From Dyella kyungheensis (GTDB lineage: Bacteria > Pseudomonadota > Gammaproteobacteria > Xanthomonadales > Rhodanobacteraceae): DNA of 64,000 nt. Below, in pieces: positions 28,007 to 36,832 of this stretch. The translations under genes and the position numbers were made by a program. The notes below the pieces were generated by a model, which worked only from the letters and a program-made list of their open reading frames with translations, was not told the DNA's origin and searched no databases. The stretch is from assembly GCF_016905005.1 (NCBI RefSeq), contig NZ_JADIKC010000003.1, positions 310,001 to 374,000 on the forward strand, given 5' to 3'. Position 1 is the stretch's first letter, and each line of letters begins with the position of its first letter.

Positions 28007-29344
28007 TTACGCCTTGGCGGCAGGACGGCCGCCGCGACGCTGACGCTTGCGGTTGCCTTCGGCCGGACGCTCGCCGCCGCCGAAGCCATGGCCCGAGGCA
28101 TGACCATGCGGACGATGTGAGCCCTGCGGACGGCCGCCCTGGGGACGGGCCGGACGCGCCTGGCGCTGGCCCTGCACCGGACGCGGCGCAGCGGCATCGG
28201 TACGCAACGGATGCGACGGTTCGAAGCCCGGCACGTCGCTGAAGGCGATGTCCTGCTTGAGCAGCTTGCGGATGTCGCGCAGCAGGCCCGACTCGTCATG
28301 GCTCACCAGCGACACGGCCATGCCTTCGGCACCGGCGCGGCCGGTGCGGCCAATGCGGTGCACGTAGTCTTCCGCGACCATCGGCAGGTCGAAGTTGATC
28401 ACGATGGGGAGCTGGTCGATGTCGATGCCGCGAGCCGCGATATCGGTGGCCACCAGCACGGTGACACGGCCGGTCTTGAAGTCGCTCAGTGCACGCGTGC
28501 GGGCATTCTGGCTCTTGTTGCCATGGATGGCGGCGGCACGCATGCCGGCGGCGCCCAGGAACGTCACCAGCTTGTCGGCGCCGTGCTTGGTGCGGCTGAA
28601 CACCAGGGTCTGGCGGCGGCTGTCCTGCGACAGCACGTGCAGCAGCAGGTCGCGCTTCTTGCCCGCATCCACCGGATGCACGTGATGGGTGACGGTGGTG
28701 GCCACGCTGTTGGCCGGGGTCACCGACACTTCGCGCGGCTGATGCATGAACTGCATCGCCAGCGCCTTGATCGGGCCGGCAAAGGTGGCCGAGAACAGCA
28801 GCGTCTGGCGCTGCTTGGGCACGGCGGACAGGATGCGCTTCAACGCGGGCAGGAAGCCCATGTCGAGCATGCGGTCGGCTTCGTCGAGGATCAGCACTTC
28901 CACGCCGGACAGGTCCAGCGAGCGCTGCTGCATGTGATCGATCAGGCGGCCCGGCGTGGCGATGACCACGTCCACGCCGCGACGCAGCGCCTGCATCTGC
29001 GGGCCCATGCTGACGCCGCCGAAGATGGTGGTGCTGCTGACGCGCAGGTACTTGCCGTAGTCGCGCAGGTTGTCGTGCACCTGGGCCGCCAGTTCACGCG
29101 TCGGCGTGAGCACGAGGGCACGGGGGCGACGGGTCTGGGTGGCGCCGGCATTGGACAGGTGCTGCAACAGCGGCAGCGCGAAGGCGGCCGTCTTGCCGGT
29201 GCCGGTCTGGGCAGCAGCGAGCAGGTCGCCGCCTTCCAGTACAACCGGAATGGCCGCAGCCTGGATGGGGGTAGGGACGGCGTAGCCTTGGTCGGCAAGC
29301 GCGCGCAACAACGCGGGCGCTAGGCCCAGCGATTCGAAATTCAT
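28007..29344 (-). CDS. rhlE: RhlE-type DEAD-box RNA helicase
   Basis: 445 residues. Helicase core motifs in order: TPIQAAAIPVV, AAQTGTGKTAAFALPLL, LTPTRELAAQV, LDEADRMLDMGF, LFSATFAG, ATDIAARGIDIDQL, HRIGRTGRAG. The tail after about residue 375 is basic and Gly/Arg/His-rich (GQRQARPARPQGG; GGERPAEGNRKRQRRGG), as in RhlE. Distinct from the DeaD gene 3 kb away, which has a folded RNA-binding domain. Confidence 0.93.
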   Translation of the reverse strand: MNFESLGLAPALLRALADQGYAVPTPIQAAAIPVVLEGGDLLAAAQTGTGKTAAFALPLLQHLSNAGATQTRRPRALVLTPTRELAAQVHDNLRDYGKYLRVSSTTIFGGVSMGPQMQALRRGVDVVIATPGRLIDHMQQRSLDLSGVEVLILDEADRMLDMGFLPALKRILSAVPKQRQTLLFSATFAGPIKALAMQFMHQPREVSVTPANSVATTVTHHVHPVDAGKKRDLLLHVLSQDSRRQTLVFSRTKHGADKLVTFLGAAGMRAAAIHGNKSQNARTRALSDFKTGRVTVLVATDIAARGIDIDQLPIVINFDLPMVAEDYVHRIGRTGRAGAEGMAVSLVSHDESGLLRDIRKLLKQDIAFSDVPGFEPSHPLRTDAAAPRPVQGQRQARPARPQGGRPQGSHRPHGHASGHGFGGGERPAEGNRKRQRRGGRPAAKA

Positions 29345-29516
29345 GGAAGCTCCAGAGCAACCCGGAGCGTTCGAATCGAACCGCGTTGCAAGTATCAAGT
29401 GGGGGAATAGGCACGACGGAAGGGTCGTGACAGCGAAGTATAGCGCAAATAAGAATTACCTGCCGGGTTTGCCAATTTGGCCTTGGAAAGCCCGGCCTGG
29501 CGCCGTTTCCCCAGGC

Positions 29517-30179
29517 CTAGGCCGGGCGTTCCGCCACCAGCAGGTAGCTGTCGAACGGCATCTTTCCATGCAGGGGCCGGATGTTCACCGCGAGACCGGC
29601 CGCTTCGAGCTGGCCGCGCAGTTCCTCGGCGCTGGGGTAGTGCTGGGCACCCACGCGCATCCAGCCACTGACGCTGAGGAAGAACTCCGAGACGCGGGTG
29701 AGGGCGTAACGCCAGCTGCGCTCGCGCAGCACGTTGCGGATCACCAGCAAACCGCCCGGGGCGAGATGGACGATGGCGTTCTCCAGCAGCGCGTGCTGGC
29801 CCTCGCGAGGCAGGTAGTGCAGCACGTCGAGCAGGGCCACATGGCCGCGGATCGGCTGCTGCGCGGTGCCATCGGTCTGGCGAAGGTGCAGCAGGCCGTC
29901 CAGACCCGACTGGCGCAGCGCACGGTTGCCCGCCTCGATCTTGCGCGGATCGCTGTCCACGCCCAGATAGCGCATCACCACGCCGCGCGCATGCAGGTAC
30001 TGGCCGAGCAACCCGATGCCGCAGCCAATGTCCAGCAGCGGCATCGGCCGGTTCTTGATCAGCGCCTCGGTGGCTGCATAGGCAGGGTCCGCCGCCAGCT
30101 TGCCCTTTACGTAGCGGCGCTGGAGCCAGTGGTCGTAGGAGTTGGCGATGCGGTACATGGCGGCGTCCATGGTCGACAT
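29517..30179 (-). CDS. Class I SAM-dependent methyltransferase
   Basis: 220 residues. SAM-binding motif I is LLDIGCGIGLLGQYL, with the acidic end of strand two in YLGVDSDPRKI, and a Methyltransf_25/11 core around ALLDVLHYLPR. Substrate unknown; the YDHWLQRRYVKGKL start resembles methyltransferases near lipid or polyketide genes. Start at 30179 has GGAG ten bases ahead; a start at 30194 is possible. Confidence 0.85.
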   Translation of the reverse strand: MSTMDAAMYRIANSYDHWLQRRYVKGKLAADPAYAATEALIKNRPMPLLDIGCGIGLLGQYLHARGVVMRYLGVDSDPRKIEAGNRALRQSGLDGLLHLRQTDGTAQQPIRGHVALLDVLHYLPREGQHALLENAIVHLAPGGLLVIRNVLRERSWRYALTRVSEFFLSVSGWMRVGAQHYPSAEELRGQLEAAGLAVNIRPLHGKMPFDSYLLVAERPA

Positions 30180-30345
30180 GTGAGCCCACTCCATGGCTGC
30201 GTGATGTGAAGGCGAGCATGCATTCAAACATCGGCGAGCGCCACTCCCGGCGATGGTCGCTCTTGCGCTGCGGCGATGGGGATGGTTCGCTTGGCGCCCT
30301 GCGTGCCGCGCGGGCGGTTCCCCTTTGGTCTGGATGGAGTTGTAC

Positions 30346-31590
30346 ATGTCGCCGTTCGCGCCCTTCCGAGAGCTCACCACCACCCAGCGGCACACCGTGC
30401 TGGCCAGTTTCTTGGGCTGGACGCTGGACGCGTTCGACTACTTCCTGCTGACTTTCGTGATCGTGGGCGTGGCGCAGGAATTCCACGTCGGCAATCAGGA
30501 AGTGGCGTTCGGTTTGCTGCTCACGCTGGCGGCGCGTCCGCTGGGTGCGCTGTTGTTTGGACGGCTGGCCGATCGCTATGGCCGGCGGCCGATCCTGATG
30601 CTCGACGTGATCCTGTTTTCCGTGTTCGAGCTGGCCACGGCGTTCTCCACCTCGCTCACCATGCTGCTGGTGTTGCGCTTCCTGTTCGGCGTGGCGATGG
30701 GCGGCGAATGGGGCATCGGCGCTTCGCTGGCGATGGAATCGATTCCGCCCAAGGCCCGCGGCGTGGTGTCCGGCCTGTTGCAGAGCGGCTATCCGGTCGG
30801 CTTCTTCCTGGGCGCGCTGGTGAACTGGCTGCTGGTCGATCACATCGGCTGGCGCGGCCTGTTCGTGGTCGGCGCCTTGCCGGCCTTGCTGGTGCTGTAC
30901 ATCCGCCGCAGCGTGCCGGAGTCGGAAGTGTGGAAGCAGGAGCGCGCGGCCAAGGACAAGAAGGGACTGCTCGAATCCATGCGTGGCCACTGGAAACTCG
31001 CCATCTATCTCATGCTGTTGATGATGGCGTTCAACATGTTCAGTCACGGCTCGCAAGACCTGTACCACACGTTCGAGGAAGAAGGCCTGCACCTGCCCAC
31101 CGGCTCGGGCGCAGCCTTCATGCTGGTGGCGATGCTCAATCTCGGTGCGCTGGTGGGCGGGCTGTTCTTCGGCGCGTTGTCCGAGCGCATCGGCCGGCGC
31201 AAGGCCATCATCCTGGCCGCCTTGCTCTCCATCCCGGTGATCCCGTTGTGGATGTACGGCAGCACGCTGCCATTGCTGGCGCTGGGCGCGTTCCTGATCC
31301 AGGTGATGGTGCAGGGCGCCTGGGGCGTGGTGCCCACCCATCTCAACGAACTGGCGCCCGAAGGCATGCGCGGCACGCTGCCGGGCTTTGCCTACCAGAC
31401 CGGCAACCTGCTGGCGGCGGTCACGGCGAACGCCCAGCTGTGGATCGCCAAGCAGCATGGCGGCAGCCTGGCCTTCGCCATGGCGGCCTGGATCGCCGCC
31501 GTGGCGGTCCTGCTGGCCCAGTTGGCCTGGGTTGGCCCGGAGGCGCGTGGCGTCCGCTTCGGCAGGGCGCACCCCGGCACGGGCGAGTAG
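30346..31590 (+). CDS. MFS transporter, sialate/lactate-permease-like
   Basis: 414 residues, 12 membrane helices. MFS signature between helices 2 and 3 (GRLADRYGRRPIL) and its repeat GALSERIGRRKAI in the second half. The start region FLGWTLDAFDYFLLTFVI and GVAMGGEWGIGASLAMESIPPKARG fit the sialic acid/lactate (SHS) group of proton symporters. Start at 30346 chosen for its GGAG. The carried acid is unknown. Confidence 0.9.
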   Translation: MSPFAPFRELTTTQRHTVLASFLGWTLDAFDYFLLTFVIVGVAQEFHVGNQEVAFGLLLTLAARPLGALLFGRLADRYGRRPILMLDVILFSVFELATAFSTSLTMLLVLRFLFGVAMGGEWGIGASLAMESIPPKARGVVSGLLQSGYPVGFFLGALVNWLLVDHIGWRGLFVVGALPALLVLYIRRSVPESEVWKQERAAKDKKGLLESMRGHWKLAIYLMLLMMAFNMFSHGSQDLYHTFEEEGLHLPTGSGAAFMLVAMLNLGALVGGLFFGALSERIGRRKAIILAALLSIPVIPLWMYGSTLPLLALGAFLIQVMVQGAWGVVPTHLNELAPEGMRGTLPGFAYQTGNLLAAVTANAQLWIAKQHGGSLAFAMAAWIAAVAVLLAQLAWVGPEARGVRFGRAHPGTGE

Positions 31591-31638
31591 CCGGCCGGAC
31601 TGCTAGAATTCACGGTTTGATCCATCACGAGACACGCA

Positions 31639-32124
31639 ATGAAGGCTGGCAAGGACAAGGTCATCTCGCTCCACTACACGCTGACGGTGGACGGTGAAAA
31701 GGTCGAGAGCTCCCTCGACCGCAACGAACCGCTGTGGGTTCTGCTCGGCCACGGCCAGCTGATCCCGGGTCTGGAAAAGGCACTGGAAGAGCACGAAGCG
31801 GGCGAAAACCTGCAGGTCGAAGTGGCCGCCGCCGAGGGCTACGGCGAGCGCCAGCCAGGCATGACCCAGCGCGTGCCGAAGAAGTACTTCCAGCAGGCTG
31901 CCAAGCTGAAGCCTGGCATGACCACGGTGCTGGCGCTGAAGGAAGGCGGCCACCGCGTGGTGGTGGTGGAGAAGGTGGGCATGACCACGGTCGACGTGGA
32001 TCTGAATCATCCGATGGCCGGCAAGACGCTGAATTTCGACGTGACCATCAATGAAGTTCGCGATGGCACCGAGGAAGAGATTTCGCACGGGCATGCGCAT
32101 CCGCCGGGTGCGGAAGCGCACTAA
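31639..32124 (+). CDS. slyD: SlyD-type FKBP peptidyl-prolyl isomerase
   Basis: 161 residues. FKBP halves (DKVISLHYTLTVDGEKVESS ... LLGHGQLIPGLEKALEEH) enclose the IF chaperone insert (QRVPKKYFQQ ...), then VDVDLNHPMAGKTLNFDVTI, all as in SlyD. The tail is only weakly His-rich (HGHAHPPGAEAH), shorter than the nickel-binding tail of E. coli SlyD. Protein folding and possibly nickel handling in the cytoplasm. Confidence 0.95.
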   Translation: MKAGKDKVISLHYTLTVDGEKVESSLDRNEPLWVLLGHGQLIPGLEKALEEHEAGENLQVEVAAAEGYGERQPGMTQRVPKKYFQQAAKLKPGMTTVLALKEGGHRVVVVEKVGMTTVDVDLNHPMAGKTLNFDVTINEVRDGTEEEISHGHAHPPGAEAH

Positions 32125-32164
32125 GGCGGTGAGCTTCCTTTTTCAGGAAGCGAACGGGCCTTTG

Positions 32165-32196
32165 AAAAAAGCCGCTCCCCACGGAGCGGCTTTTTC
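32165..32196 (+). terminator. Terminator of slyD
   Basis: AAAAAGCCGCTCC-CCAC-GGAGCGGCTTTTTCT: strong stem with A-tract before and T-tract after, so it can work in both directions. Confidence 0.92.
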
Positions 32197-32203
32197 TTTG
32201 CTC

Positions 32204-32330
32204 GTCATTCCGGCGCACGCCGGAATCCAGTAGCGACCACACCCGGTTTTCGCGGGTGGCGGCAGAGCAATCTGTTCATCGCGAAAACCGCACCTCGCGT
32301 CTCCTGGATTCCGGCGTGCGCCGGAATGAC
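32204..32330. repeat. Repeat family B, long inverted pair
   Basis: GTCATTCCGGCGCACGCCGGAATCCAG at the left and CTGGATTCCGGCGTGCGCCGGAATGAC at the right, with inner segments ACCCGGTTTTCGCG and GCGAAAACCG also complementary. Each arm is itself a hairpin. Confidence 0.8.
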
Positions 32331-32367
32331 CAGCAAAGGTGGCCGGCACCGGAATGACGAGCTGAAA

Positions 32368-32399
32368 ACAACAACGGCACCTCGCGGTGCCGTTGTTGT
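32368..32399 (-). terminator. Terminator of ohrR-ohr
   Basis: ACAACAACGGCACC / GGTGCCGTTGTTGT, 14-base perfect stem with a 4-base loop; TTTTCAGC follows on the minus strand, 20 bases past the ohr stop. Confidence 0.85.
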
Positions 32400-32419
32400 C
32401 TGCGGAAGGGACGGCCAAA

Positions 32420-32848
32420 TCAAACCAGCACAATCTCCACATCCACATTGCCACGCGTCGCATGCGAATACGGGCAGATATCACGATGGGCGGTGTCGAC
32501 CAGTTCCTGCGCCACCGCGCGGTCGATGCCCGGCAGGTTCACTTCCAGCTTCACCGCGATGCCGAAGCCGGTCGGTTCGCGCGGACCGATGCCCACCTGC
32601 GCAGTCACCGAAGCATCCTTCAAAGCCACGTTCTGCTGGCGCGCGACGAAGCGCACGGCGCCTTCGAAGCAGGCCGCATAACCCGCGGCAAACAGCTGTT
32701 CCGGATTGCTGCCGTTGCCGCCCGGGCCACCGAGGCCCTTGGGCACGACCAGCTGCAGGTCGAGCACGCCGTCGTCGCTCTTGGCGTGGCCTTCGCGGCC
32801 GCCGTGAACGGTAGCGGTGGCGGTGTAGAGAATCTTGCTGATGTTCAT
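32420..32848 (-). CDS. ohr: Organic hydroperoxide resistance peroxidase Ohr
   Basis: 142-residue thiol peroxidase that reduces organic and fatty-acid hydroperoxides with lipoyl/DTT-type reductants. Both active cysteines are present: YAACFEGA and CPYSHATRGN. The Ohr start (ILYTATATVHGGREGHAKSDDG) is clear. It starts 3 bases after the ohrR stop, so ohrR-ohr is one operon. Confidence 0.97.
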   Translation of the reverse strand: MNISKILYTATATVHGGREGHAKSDDGVLDLQLVVPKGLGGPGGNGSNPEQLFAAGYAACFEGAVRFVARQQNVALKDASVTAQVGIGPREPTGFGIAVKLEVNLPGIDRAVAQELVDTAHRDICPYSHATRGNVDVEIVLV

Positions 32849-32851
32849 GCT

Positions 32852-33310
32852 TCAGTCCTCGTTTGGGGAGAGTTGGATCTGTCGGGTGAGTCGCTTCAGT
32901 TCATCGCGCAGCGATTGCATCTGCTCGAACGGCAGCTGCATGCACTGGGCGAGACATTCGGGAATGCCGCTGGCCTTGTCGCGAAGGGCGAGGCCGGCGT
33001 CGGTAAGGCGGATGTCCACTTCGCGTTCGTCCTGCTGGCGGCGCTGACGGGTGATCAGGCCAGCGCTCTGCAGGCGCTTGAGCAGCGGGGTGAGCGTTCC
33101 GGAATCGAGTTGCAGGCGTTGGCCCAGTTCCCGCACGGTGAGCCCGTCCTGTTCCCACAGCACCAGCATCACCAGGTATTGCGGATAGGTCAGGCCCAGC
33201 GGTTCCAGCAGCGGCCGGTACAGCCCGGTTACCGAGCGGGACGCGGCATACAGTGCGAAGCACAGTTGCTGGTCGAGCAGGAGCTGGTCGGGGGTGGGTT
33301 GCCGTTTCAT
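32852..33310 (-). CDS. ohrR: MarR-family organic peroxide repressor OhrR
   Basis: 152 residues, winged-helix MarR protein. The sensing cysteine C17 ([11 protein letters not shown]) is in the OhrR position and a second pair of cysteines (IPECLAQC) near the C-terminus suggests the two-Cys mechanism described in Xanthomonas, where an intersubunit disulfide releases DNA. An AT-rich perfect palindrome lies 18 bases upstream. Confidence 0.95.
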   Translation of the reverse strand: MKRQPTPDQLLLDQQLCFALYAASRSVTGLYRPLLEPLGLTYPQYLVMLVLWEQDGLTVRELGQRLQLDSGTLTPLLKRLQSAGLITRQRRQQDEREVDIRLTDAGLALRDKASGIPECLAQCMQLPFEQMQSLRDELKRLTRQIQLSPNED

Positions 33311-33328
33311 GAGATATATCCTAATTGC

Positions 33329-33356
33329 AAAATTAAATTGTGTACAATTTAATTTT
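33329..33356. promoter_or_regulatory. Predicted OhrR operator
   Basis: AAAATTAAATTG-TGTA-CAATTTAATTTT: perfect 12-base arms around TGTA, in a strongly AT-rich island of a GC-rich chromosome, directly upstream of the ohrR start. It agrees with the TACAATT-type sites of OhrR regulators. Confidence 0.85.
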
Positions 33357-33430
33357 CTGATCGCAGCGATAGGCGGCGCCTAAGACGGGTATCCGTGCAG
33401 GCTCTGGAGCGCCGGGGATGCCCCCGCCAG

Positions 33431-33997
33431 TTAATCGAGCAGGCGCTTGCCGAACTCGAAATGATCGCGCCAGTACGGGCCGTCGATATCGTCCAGCCGC
33501 ACCGTGCCGCCGCTGTTCGGGGCATGCACGAACCGACCTTTGCCCACGTACACGCCGACGTGGCTGATGCCGCCCGATCCGCCGAAGAAGACCAGGTCGC
33601 CGCTGATCAGGTCGGTCATGGCGCGCACGCGCGAGCCGCTCATCTGGGACATTTCACGCGAGCTGTGGGGCAGGGCCAGGCCGGCCGCGTTGCGATAGAT
33701 GTAGTCGACCAGCCCGCTGCAATCGAAGCCGCCATCCGGCGTATTGCCACCCCAGCGGTAAGGCGTGCCGACCAGCGCAATGGCCCGGAACAGCACGTCG
33801 TTGGCCGTGCCGGTGGCTCCGGCGGGAGCACGCGCCGGCAAGTTGGCCAGCGACGAGCGGGAATCCTTGTAGGTGGGCTCGGGGCGCCGGCTGTTGCTGG
33901 CGCAGGCCGCCAGCAGAAGCACGCTACCCACCAGCAGCGTGCGGCACGCACAGATCGCTAGCCGGCGATCGGTAGCCTCGGCGAACGTCAGGCGCAT
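33431..33997 (-). CDS. NlpC/P60-family cell-wall hydrolase lipoprotein
   Basis: 188 residues. Lipobox LLLAAC with Cys about residue 32. The peptidase domain has the catalytic Cys in GGFDCSGLVDYIY, His in GISHVGVYVGKG and the third polar residue His in RFVHAPNSGG. Such enzymes cut the peptidoglycan stem peptide (D-Glu to diamino acid). Similar to E. coli MepS/NlpC. Start at 33997 gives a long n-region (20 residues) before the hydrophobic core. Confidence 0.93.
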   Translation of the reverse strand: MRLTFAEATDRRLAICACRTLLVGSVLLLAACASNSRRPEPTYKDSRSSLANLPARAPAGATGTANDVLFRAIALVGTPYRWGGNTPDGGFDCSGLVDYIYRNAAGLALPHSSREMSQMSGSRVRAMTDLISGDLVFFGGSGGISHVGVYVGKGRFVHAPNSGGTVRLDDIDGPYWRDHFEFGKRLLD

Positions 33998-34092
33998 CTC
34001 GTATCCCTTTTGCTTGAGACGAGCCTGAGGTTATCAAATCAATAAGTTGGAAGAAAGTTCTAAGTGAGTGCTGGAAGTAAGCTCTGCATCGC

Positions 34093-35469
34093 TCAGGAGT
34101 CCGGCTTGCCCACCGTGACGCGACGCTCGCTGAGCTTGCGCCCTTCCCGGTCGCGGCTGGTGAATTTGTATTCGCCGGGCCACAGGTACAGCGAATTCAT
34201 GATGTTGTCGACCAGCAGCACGTAACGGTCCGCGGGCACGGCGTCATCGCTCTCATTGGCGAAACGCGCCTCCACCACGCAAGGGAACTGGCGTTGGCAC
34301 AGGTCACTGGAAATCACCCGCGTCTGCCGGGCGCCGCCCAGTTCCAGCCAGTGCGGGCGGCGCTGGTGGCCGGACGGCGGGAGGATCACGTCGATATCGT
34401 GGCGATCCGGATCGGACGCCCACACGCTGCCGTTCTGGCGGCTGATCAGCACCGACGGCCGCTCAACCGGGAAGGCGGCAATCAACTGGTTGTACATATC
34501 GGTTTTCGGCATCGGCCCGATATCGCGCCAACGCGTCTGATCGATCGACAGCGGGTCGAAGCCGGTCAATTCTTTCAATTGCATCGCCATCGGCTTGATG
34601 GTCTTGCCCAGATTGCCCACGGCCTTGTCGATGTGCGCGTATCCCGCATGCACGAACAAGCGCGCCTTGGGATCGTTCTTGAACACTTGCCGGTAGAGCA
34701 TCTGCGCCTGGCCCGCCTCGCGATCGGCCAGGGCGTCCGCATCCGATTCATAGGCCACCACCTTGAAACCCAGCCGGATCGCTTCGCGGATGATCTGCCC
34801 ATACAGCGGTTCATGCAGGTACTCGCTGCCGCTGGTCACGATGGGGTAGCCGCGCGACATCAGCTCCGTGTCGTTGTTGACCAGCGCTTCCGCGGCGAAA
34901 TAGGTGAAGCCTTCGGCGCGCAGTTTCGGCAACAGGCTCAGGGTCAGTTCGCGCGTATGGGCGTCGTGGTGCGCTTCGTTGATCATCACGATGCGCCGGC
35001 CCGAGGCCAGTTTGGCGATCTCGGTGGCGGCGTCGGCGGGTGTCCAGTCGATCGGCGCAGGCAAGGTCACCGGTGTCTGCACGCGGTTGTCGAAGGGAAA
35101 GTTGTTGATGGCCTCGTCGTACAGGCCCAGCTCGCATTCCACAGTCGCCAGCAACTGCTGGTCGATCAGGCGATCTTCCCGGGTGAGCTGCAACATCACT
35201 TCGTGAAGGTACATGTAGCGCGCGAGGTCGTTCTTGATATGCGCGGTTTCCGCGAACAGATCGCGATTGACCGCCGTCGCGGACGAGGCCGTGGCCGGGC
35301 GCTCCGGGGTGGGCACCGTTTTTGCCGGCGCGGGAGCGGGCGGTGTGCGAGGTGCCTGCTGGGCCGGCGTGCCTGGCGCGCAAACCGCCAGCAGGGCGGC
35401 GAACACCGTCGCCAAACGCCATGGGGCCAACATCCTGCTGGACTGCTCTGACGTTCCCATCGCACTCAT
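34093..35469 (-). CDS. Secreted protein of unknown function, ChaN/EreA-like core
   Basis: 458 residues. Hydrophobic export signal (about residues 16-36, ATVFAALLAVCAPGTPA), a Pro-rich linker, then a domain with RIVMINEAHHDAHTRELTLSLLPKL, FTYFAAEAL and ARLFVHAGYAHIDKA. This E-H-H plus later H pattern resembles the TIKI/ChaN/erythromycin-esterase fold, but I cannot place it in a named family. The C-terminal 100 residues look beta-rich (RYVLLVDNIMNSLYLWPGEYKF). ATG at 35460 is an alternative start. Single gene, divergent from the dadA-like gene. Confidence 0.65.
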   Translation of the reverse strand: MSAMGTSEQSSRMLAPWRLATVFAALLAVCAPGTPAQQAPRTPPAPAPAKTVPTPERPATASSATAVNRDLFAETAHIKNDLARYMYLHEVMLQLTREDRLIDQQLLATVECELGLYDEAINNFPFDNRVQTPVTLPAPIDWTPADAATEIAKLASGRRIVMINEAHHDAHTRELTLSLLPKLRAEGFTYFAAEALVNNDTELMSRGYPIVTSGSEYLHEPLYGQIIREAIRLGFKVVAYESDADALADREAGQAQMLYRQVFKNDPKARLFVHAGYAHIDKAVGNLGKTIKPMAMQLKELTGFDPLSIDQTRWRDIGPMPKTDMYNQLIAAFPVERPSVLISRQNGSVWASDPDRHDIDVILPPSGHQRRPHWLELGGARQTRVISSDLCQRQFPCVVEARFANESDDAVPADRYVLLVDNIMNSLYLWPGEYKFTSRDREGRKLSERRVTVGKPDS

Positions 35470-35513
35470 CCCTCGAGGTTAGGAGCGGGTCATGGCAACG
35501 CTACAATAGCCGG

Positions 35514-36773
35514 ATGGATGCTTCACGCAGTGATGTGCTGATTCTCGGCGGCGGCGTCATCGGCCTGGCCTGTGCCTACTATCTGCTGAAGTCCGGAGCT
35601 ACCGTGCGCATTTTGGAGCAGGGTACCCCGGGCTGCGGCAGTTCGCACGGCAATTGTGGAACGATCACCCCAAGCCATGCGGCGCCCCTGGCGATGCCGG
35701 GCATGCTCGGGGTGGCGTTGCGCTCGATGCTGCGGGCGGACGCGCCGCTGTACCTCAATCCGCGCCTCGACGGCCCGCGCCTGCGCTGGCTGCTGGGCTT
35801 TGCCCGGCGCTGCAACTGGCGCGACTTCGAGCGCGCGGCGCAGGCGCGTTCGGCGATCCTGCAGCGTTCGCGCGGACTGCTGGCGAGCCTGGTGCGCGAT
35901 GAGCGGTTCGACTGCGAATTCGGCGAAGAAGGCGAGCTTTACGTCTACCGCGATCCACGGACACTCCAGGCCGACGAGCGCCATCACGCGCAGGTGCTCG
36001 ATCGTCTTGGCGTGGCGGTGGAACGCCTGCGCGGCGACGAGGTGGAAGCGCGCGAGCCCGCCCTGAAACCTGGCGTGGCCGGTGGGCTGTTCCATCCGGG
36101 CGATGCGCGCCTGCGGCCCGACCGCTTTGCCGCCGAACTCGCCCAGCGCGTGCTGGCTATGGGGGGAGCGATCGAATCGGGCGCCCGTATCGACCGTTTC
36201 GGCCTGCAGGGCGATCGCATCGACCATGTGCGGACCACGCGCGGCGTGTTCAGCGGCGAGCGCATCGTGATGGCATTGGGTGCGTGGTCGCCGCTGGTGG
36301 CACAGTCGCTGGGCCTGCGTTTGCCCATGCAGCCGGGCAAGGGCTACTCGATCACCTATTCGCGTCCCTCGCTGGCGCCGCGCCATGCGCTGGTGTTGCG
36401 CGAAGCGGCGGTATGCGTGACCACCTGGGAAAGCGGTTTCCGGCTGGGCAGCACGATGGAGTTCTCCGGTTATGCCGAAGGCCTCAATCGCACCCGTCTC
36501 GATGCGCTGCGTCGCGGCGCAGCGCAGGGGCTGCATGTGCCCGAGGGTCCGGAGCTCAGGGAAGAGTGGTGGGGCTGGCGGCCGATGAGCGTGGACGAGG
36601 TGCCGATCATCGGCCCGAGTTCACGCTGGTCCAATCTCACGCTGGCCACGGCGCACGGCATGCTGGGCGTGAGCATGTCGGCGGCCACGGGCGAACTGGT
36701 GGCGTCGATGCTGCGTGGCGATGCGCCGTCCATCGATCCCACTCCCTATGCGCCGACGCGTTTCGGTGTGTGA
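35514..36773 (+). CDS. DadA-like FAD-dependent D-amino-acid dehydrogenase
   Basis: 419 residues. FAD-binding VLILGGGVIGLACAYYL at the N-terminus, then GSSHGNCGTITPSHAAPLAMPG, which is the DadA-family pattern, and C-terminal WGWRPMSVDEVPIIGPS with LATAHGMLGVSMSAATG. It oxidises a D-amino acid or D-hydroxyproline and feeds electrons to the respiratory chain; the substrate cannot be told and there are no racemase or transport genes beside it. Confidence 0.88.
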   Translation: MDASRSDVLILGGGVIGLACAYYLLKSGATVRILEQGTPGCGSSHGNCGTITPSHAAPLAMPGMLGVALRSMLRADAPLYLNPRLDGPRLRWLLGFARRCNWRDFERAAQARSAILQRSRGLLASLVRDERFDCEFGEEGELYVYRDPRTLQADERHHAQVLDRLGVAVERLRGDEVEAREPALKPGVAGGLFHPGDARLRPDRFAAELAQRVLAMGGAIESGARIDRFGLQGDRIDHVRTTRGVFSGERIVMALGAWSPLVAQSLGLRLPMQPGKGYSITYSRPSLAPRHALVLREAAVCVTTWESGFRLGSTMEFSGYAEGLNRTRLDALRRGAAQGLHVPEGPELREEWWGWRPMSVDEVPIIGPSSRWSNLTLATAHGMLGVSMSAATGELVASMLRGDAPSIDPTPYAPTRFGV

Positions 36774-36832
36774 TCTTGACGCGGCCTGCTCGCAGGCTCG
36801 CTTAAGTTGAATGCAGCAACCTGGAGAGCGGC

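Noticed and set aside
29395-31572. 725-codon minus-strand open frame
   Set aside because: It covers the opposite strand of the MFS gene and another frame of the methyltransferase; no motif support.
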